Assembly: GCA_012932865.1 (NCBI GenBank)
Contig: SAXG01000088.1
Coordinates: 86,708-150,707, forward strand
Length of the DNA stretch: 64,000 bases
Reading direction: 5' to 3'
Source of the DNA: Amylostereum areolatum
Lineage: Eukaryota > Basidiomycota > Agaricomycetes > Russulales > Stereaceae
The stretch's first letter is position 1. Each line of letters begins with the position of its first letter. Under the pieces are notes generated by a model. That model ran no database searches, was not told the origin of the DNA, and saw only the letters and a program-made list of their open reading frames with translations. Position numbers and translations under genes: made by a program. Below are positions 60,198-64,000 of the stretch, in pieces.

Positions 60198-62566
60198 GTT
60201 GGCTGGAAAAGGGCTGGGGGGCTGGTCCGGGAGGCTGGAGGTCGATTGGCGCAAGCCGCTTCAGGCTGGTCGAGCAGAACGAGGAGCGGGAATCGAACGA
60301 AGAGCCACAGGGAAATCACGACCACTGTCGTTTAAAAACATGGTGGAGGCGTACGAAAAACGCACGAATCGGGGCATCCGCTTGTAGGGGACGGTGCCCG
60401 ACGCGCTCACTTGTGCCTTCCGCATATGGACGGTTGTTTGTCCCGGAAAGGAAGGGGTGTTGTCTAAGCGCGCGTGCGAAGGGTACATGGAAAACAAGAT
60501 GCAGCAAGCAGGTCAGGGCAAATCGTCAGAAGGTCGGATAAGAGAGTGAGATGACCGGCCTTCGAATGATGGCGCGGGTCCGGGAAGGGAAGGAGAGACC
60601 CTCGACGACGGCGCGAGCGTGGTCTGGAGCGCCGCGTGGCCGCATTTTGCTCCCCAGAACCGTGAGGAAATGTGGAGGCCGGTCCGTCATGGGAGATCCG
60701 TCATACAAAGGGGACACCGGTTTGGGTGAAGTGGTGAGAGCGCCGTCAAGGGATAGAGTGTCGTCCCATAGGACACGGTGATAGACAGATACAAGCGAGA
60801 ACAACGACCACCGTTGCCAGATTTAAACTTTCCCTTGACAGCCGTACGTCCTGGCGTTATCTGACAAGGCTTTTGCGCGTCCAAGCTCAGGTTCCTGCGG
60901 AAAGTAGAGAGCCGACGGTCGGGACAAAGGACCGGTGGGGATGACTTTGTTCTGTGAGCAGCAAGGGCAGATGGATTCCTGTCTATTTGGACGCGACGGC
61001 ATCCAGTAGACCAGGGCATACCATTAGGGATCTAACTGCCCACAGAACAAGGCGGGGACGGTCGTCCTTCAGTCATCCTTCGGGGATCGGAAGGGGGGGA
61101 GAGGCCAGCGCTTCTGCTTTGAACCGTCCTACAAACGACAGATTTTCCGTCCCGTCCAGTCTCAAGGAGCAGCGATGCGAGGGTTGCGAGATGGGTGGAT
61201 ATGGGGTCATAGATGAAGTAGGAGGACAGGAAGATGCTCGAGCCTGCAAAGTGCGCGTACGCCTCTATGTATCGGAAGTTGCCGACCCTCTCTTTTGTTC
61301 GCCACGTGGGTGAAACTCCGCTCTTTTGTCTGGCACAGGCTGGCAGGCTGGCACCTGGTCTTCGAAGAATCGAATCCCCCTCCTCAAAAAGTCGAGAGCT
61401 CTATGACGCCCAGACTCGAGCGCCGAGTGGTATCGATGCACTATAGCTTCTCAGGCTCTGATATTCTCGAAGGCTTGAGCTTTGAGAATCGAAAGGTATC
61501 GTTCGGTCCATACGTTCGACGGTGCTAATTCTAAATAATATTACACCGACAGTGACCCGCTTTCTTTCTCCGTGAAGGTGTGCTAATCATTATAGCAGTT
61601 GGATCCTGCATCTTCTACTCGAGAGTGTCTCCAGCGCGTCTTCCTGACAATTTACCGGGTCAGAATTCCCGTCTTTCAATTCTCGTGGCGTTGAAGCTTG
61701 AAGTGGGAGCGTTACCAAACCCTTTCGACGTTTCGCTATGATATCGACCAGAACAGGCCTGTCAGGCCATGACCAAGAACATTTGGAGAACATGGTGCTT
61801 TCTGTCCCCTTCATACTGATAAGCTGTTTCCACAGAGACCCATGAAGGAGATTGGTTCCAGTGCTACAGCTCCCTCAGCTCACATTAATACTATCTCGCT
61901 GGCCCTTTTTAACACACCTGGGCCCTATTCTGTGTGCGAAGTTCTATGAATACATGAGTGTTGTCTTCTTGTCAGGTTCGTGCGACGAACTTTGAAGGGT
62001 TGCTACATTTTGAGCTGAACGGAAGCAAACCTCGCAGCAGCCGGACGCGTGTCGTCGCCGCGCGGCGCGCGCCGCAGATAGAGACGGCGGTGATGGCGTC
62101 CATCCATTATCTTTTCCTCCTGACAAACACGGTGGTATACGGCAACTCCGAAATCTTTAAGACCATTCTCGCCCTTCTAGGCCCTGTCATCTTCATTCGC
62201 TCTCCACAGCGGCGGGCGGGGCCTTGCGGGCCCACCTCCAGATCCATTGCAGTCGCGACCCTCCGCCACCTATAACACCTGAAAAGTGCCGAGAATTGGC
62301 GATCGATGGATGTTCTGGCCGAAGGAGGTTGCTCGCGAGATGATCCAGCGACAAGGTTCGAGAAGAAAAGGGTGTGGGAGGATGCGTAGGGATCAGCTGG
62401 ATGGTCAGTTGAACTGAACGAGCGGGCGCAAACGGGAGAAAGCCGTCGACCGTGACGTAGCGGTCACCGTCCCTTGCGCCATATAAGACCCTCACCGGCT
62501 TCCGCGTTTCCTTCACTCTCGACCCTCTCCTCGTAGAGTTTCTCTCCCTCGTGGACTTCATACACC
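60198..62566. other. 2.4-kb spacer, no gene recognised
   Basis: Lies between divergent starts of STE3 receptor 2 and glycogen phosphorylase. I looked for pheromone precursors (short ORFs ending Cys-aliphatic-aliphatic-X) on both strands and found none that convinced me. It should hold both promoters. Confidence 0.5.
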
Positions 62567-64000
62567 ATGACTTCCACCATCGACGTCAAAGCCATCGGAA
62601 GACCTCCGTCCGTCGAGGCGCGCAAAGTCCGCAGGCACGTTCGCTCGCTCACTGGCGATTTCCCCGAGATCGATGAGCGGGGCAAAGAGAAATGGCCGAG
62701 GGGGGACGAGGCCACATGGAAGGGCGCCATGCGCGATGTGTTCACCGGTGAGGTTCTCTGCTCGACCCCCACCCCCTTGGCACTTGGACGCGCATACATC
62801 CACACATCGCGTCCATATACAGTCGCTGCCGATGCATACCGTGCTGACATCCACGAATGTACTCCAGAGGATCCTGATATCACCAAGTCCATCGTCAACC
62901 ATGTCCAGACGTCCCTTGCACGCGCCCCATACAACCTCGACGACCTCGGCGCGTACCAAGCCGCCGCGCTCTCCGTCCGGGACAACCTCATCGTCAATTG
63001 GAACGCGACCCAGCTCCACTTCACTCGCAAGACCCCCAAGCGCGCGTACTACATGTCGGTTGAGTTCCTCATGGGCCGCACCCTCTCCAACGCGCTCCTC
63101 AACTTAGGCGTCAAGCCCCAATACGAAAAGTCCCTCTCGTCCCTCGGTTTCGGCCTTGAGGACATCCTTGTTCAGGAGCGCGACGCGGCCCTCGGAAACG
63201 GTGGTCTAGGGCGCCTCGCCGCGTGTTACCTCGATTCTTCGTCCACACAGGAGCTTCCGTTGTGGGGCTATGGTCTCCGGTACAAGTTATGGCATCTTCC
63301 AACAGCTCATTAAGGAGGACGACGGCCCAGCTCGAGGCCCCCGACCCCTGGCTCGAGCACCAAAATCCGTGGGAGCTCCCCCGACTCGAACGTCGCCTAC
63401 CAGATTCGCTTCTACGGCTCGGCGGACAGGTGGGGCGATGGCAGCGGGCGCGCGACCTGGAGGTGGTCAGGAGGTCTTGGGGTTGCGTACGACGTCATGA
63501 TTCCAGGCTACGGGACGCGCAACACGAACAATTAGGTGTGGGAGAGCAAGCCGATTCGTGGCTTCGATTCCAGAGCTTCAACGGTGCGTCAATCGGGTAT
63601 GCACATGGACTGAGCTGATCGGTTCTTTTCAGCGGGTGACTATGAGCGCGCTATCGAGTCTTCGAACAGCGCAGCTGCTATCACGTCTGTGCTCTACCCC
63701 AACGATAACAAGACAATGTGAGTCTTTTTGAGTGCATCTGGAAAGACATTTGGACTGATGGATGCGCATTTAGTCGGCAAGGAGCTTCGTCTCAAGCAAA
63801 CTGTATTCTGGACGGCGGCTAGTCTTGCGGACATGATGCGTCGCTTCAAGAACCTCGAGAAGCCCATCTCGGAGTATGCGGAATGTGATGCGCTTTTTTG
63901 GTAGTGTGATGGAACGTTTCTGACGATGTTTCTGGGCAGACAACGCGATCCAATTGAAACGACGGAGTGTTCCATTTATCTAACGTGGTGGTGAGGTGCT
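62567..64000 (+). CDS. GPH1: Glycogen phosphorylase, 5' part (runs off window), with several frame breaks
   Basis: Exon 1 is clean: an N-terminal region with RKVRRHVRSLTGDFPEI, then a CR of family blocks RDNLIVNWNATQLHF, KRAYYMSVEFLMGRTL, GNGGLGRLAACYLDS and WGYGLRYK. The enzyme releases glucose-1-phosphate from glycogen with a pyridoxal phosphate cofactor. After 63290 the family sequence continues (GIFQQLIK, QLEAPDPWLEHQNPWELPRL, VAYQIRFYGSADR, YDVMIPGYGTRNTNN, ERAIESSNSAAA, KELRLKQ, FWTAASLADMMRRFKNLEKP) but hops between frames at least five times, including an extra T in AAGTTATGGC and an extra A in TTGAAACGAC. Either the sequence is unreliable at this end or the gene is decaying. Confidence 0.82.

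Noticed and set aside
61954..61995. Tiny ORF ending Cys-Asp-Glu-Leu-stop near STE3 receptor 2, considered as a CaaX pheromone
   Set aside because: The two middle residues are acidic, not aliphatic, and the ORF has only 13 codons.
1..64000. tRNA, rRNA or CRISPR features
   Set aside because: None recognised on either strand; CRISPR arrays are not expected in a fungal nuclear genome.

Overview
The window is nuclear DNA of a filamentous basidiomycete, almost certainly an Agaricomycete. Genes are split by many short GT-AG introns of about 45-65 bases. Families typical of that class are present: DUF6532, DUF6534, Plavaka transposases, STE3 pheromone receptors, a BTB protein and Crinkler-type proteins. 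All names come from reading the translated sequence; no database search was run.

Layout. 1-6437: a Plavaka-type DNA transposon (copy 1, left end outside the window) with a divergent gene pair, a DUF6532 protein (-) and a transposase (+). 6435-6683: a short kinase-like N-terminal fragment cut off beside it. 7697-18705 (-): an adenylating reductase (A-T-R, NRPS-like) gene split in two by Plavaka copy 2 (8031-14718), which has 10-bp perfect terminal inverted repeats and a 2-bp target duplication. 19567-28230 (+): a shortened DUF6534 membrane protein, a monocarboxylate-type MFS transporter, a cytochrome P450 and a small membrane protein. Together with the broken reductase these look like a secondary-metabolism neighbourhood whose core enzyme is dead.

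28507-44660 is a conserved housekeeping block: prefoldin subunit 3, the rRNA-processing protein MRD1, a SHPRH-type SNF2/RING helicase, a two-repeat Myb/SANT DNA-binding protein and proteasome subunit RPN9.

44831-60197 is the most unusual part. Crinkler-like (CR) genes, two with an RHS-type NTPase plus nuclease module and one with a CR-kinase module, are interleaved with two full-length STE3-type pheromone receptors and a BTB gene. This resembles a B mating-type (pheromone/receptor) region invaded by Crinklers. The two NTPase-nuclease copies carry frameshifts or stops; the kinase copy is open through its catalytic part. I found no pheromone precursor by eye. From 62567 to the right edge lies glycogen phosphorylase, whose first exon is clean but whose later part shows several frame breaks.

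Caution: several conserved genes (Myb, RPN9, glycogen phosphorylase) show single-base excesses, often in short homopolymers. Some frame breaks may therefore be base-calling errors, and every pseudogene call based on one indel should be read with that in mind. The transposon insertion does not depend on this.
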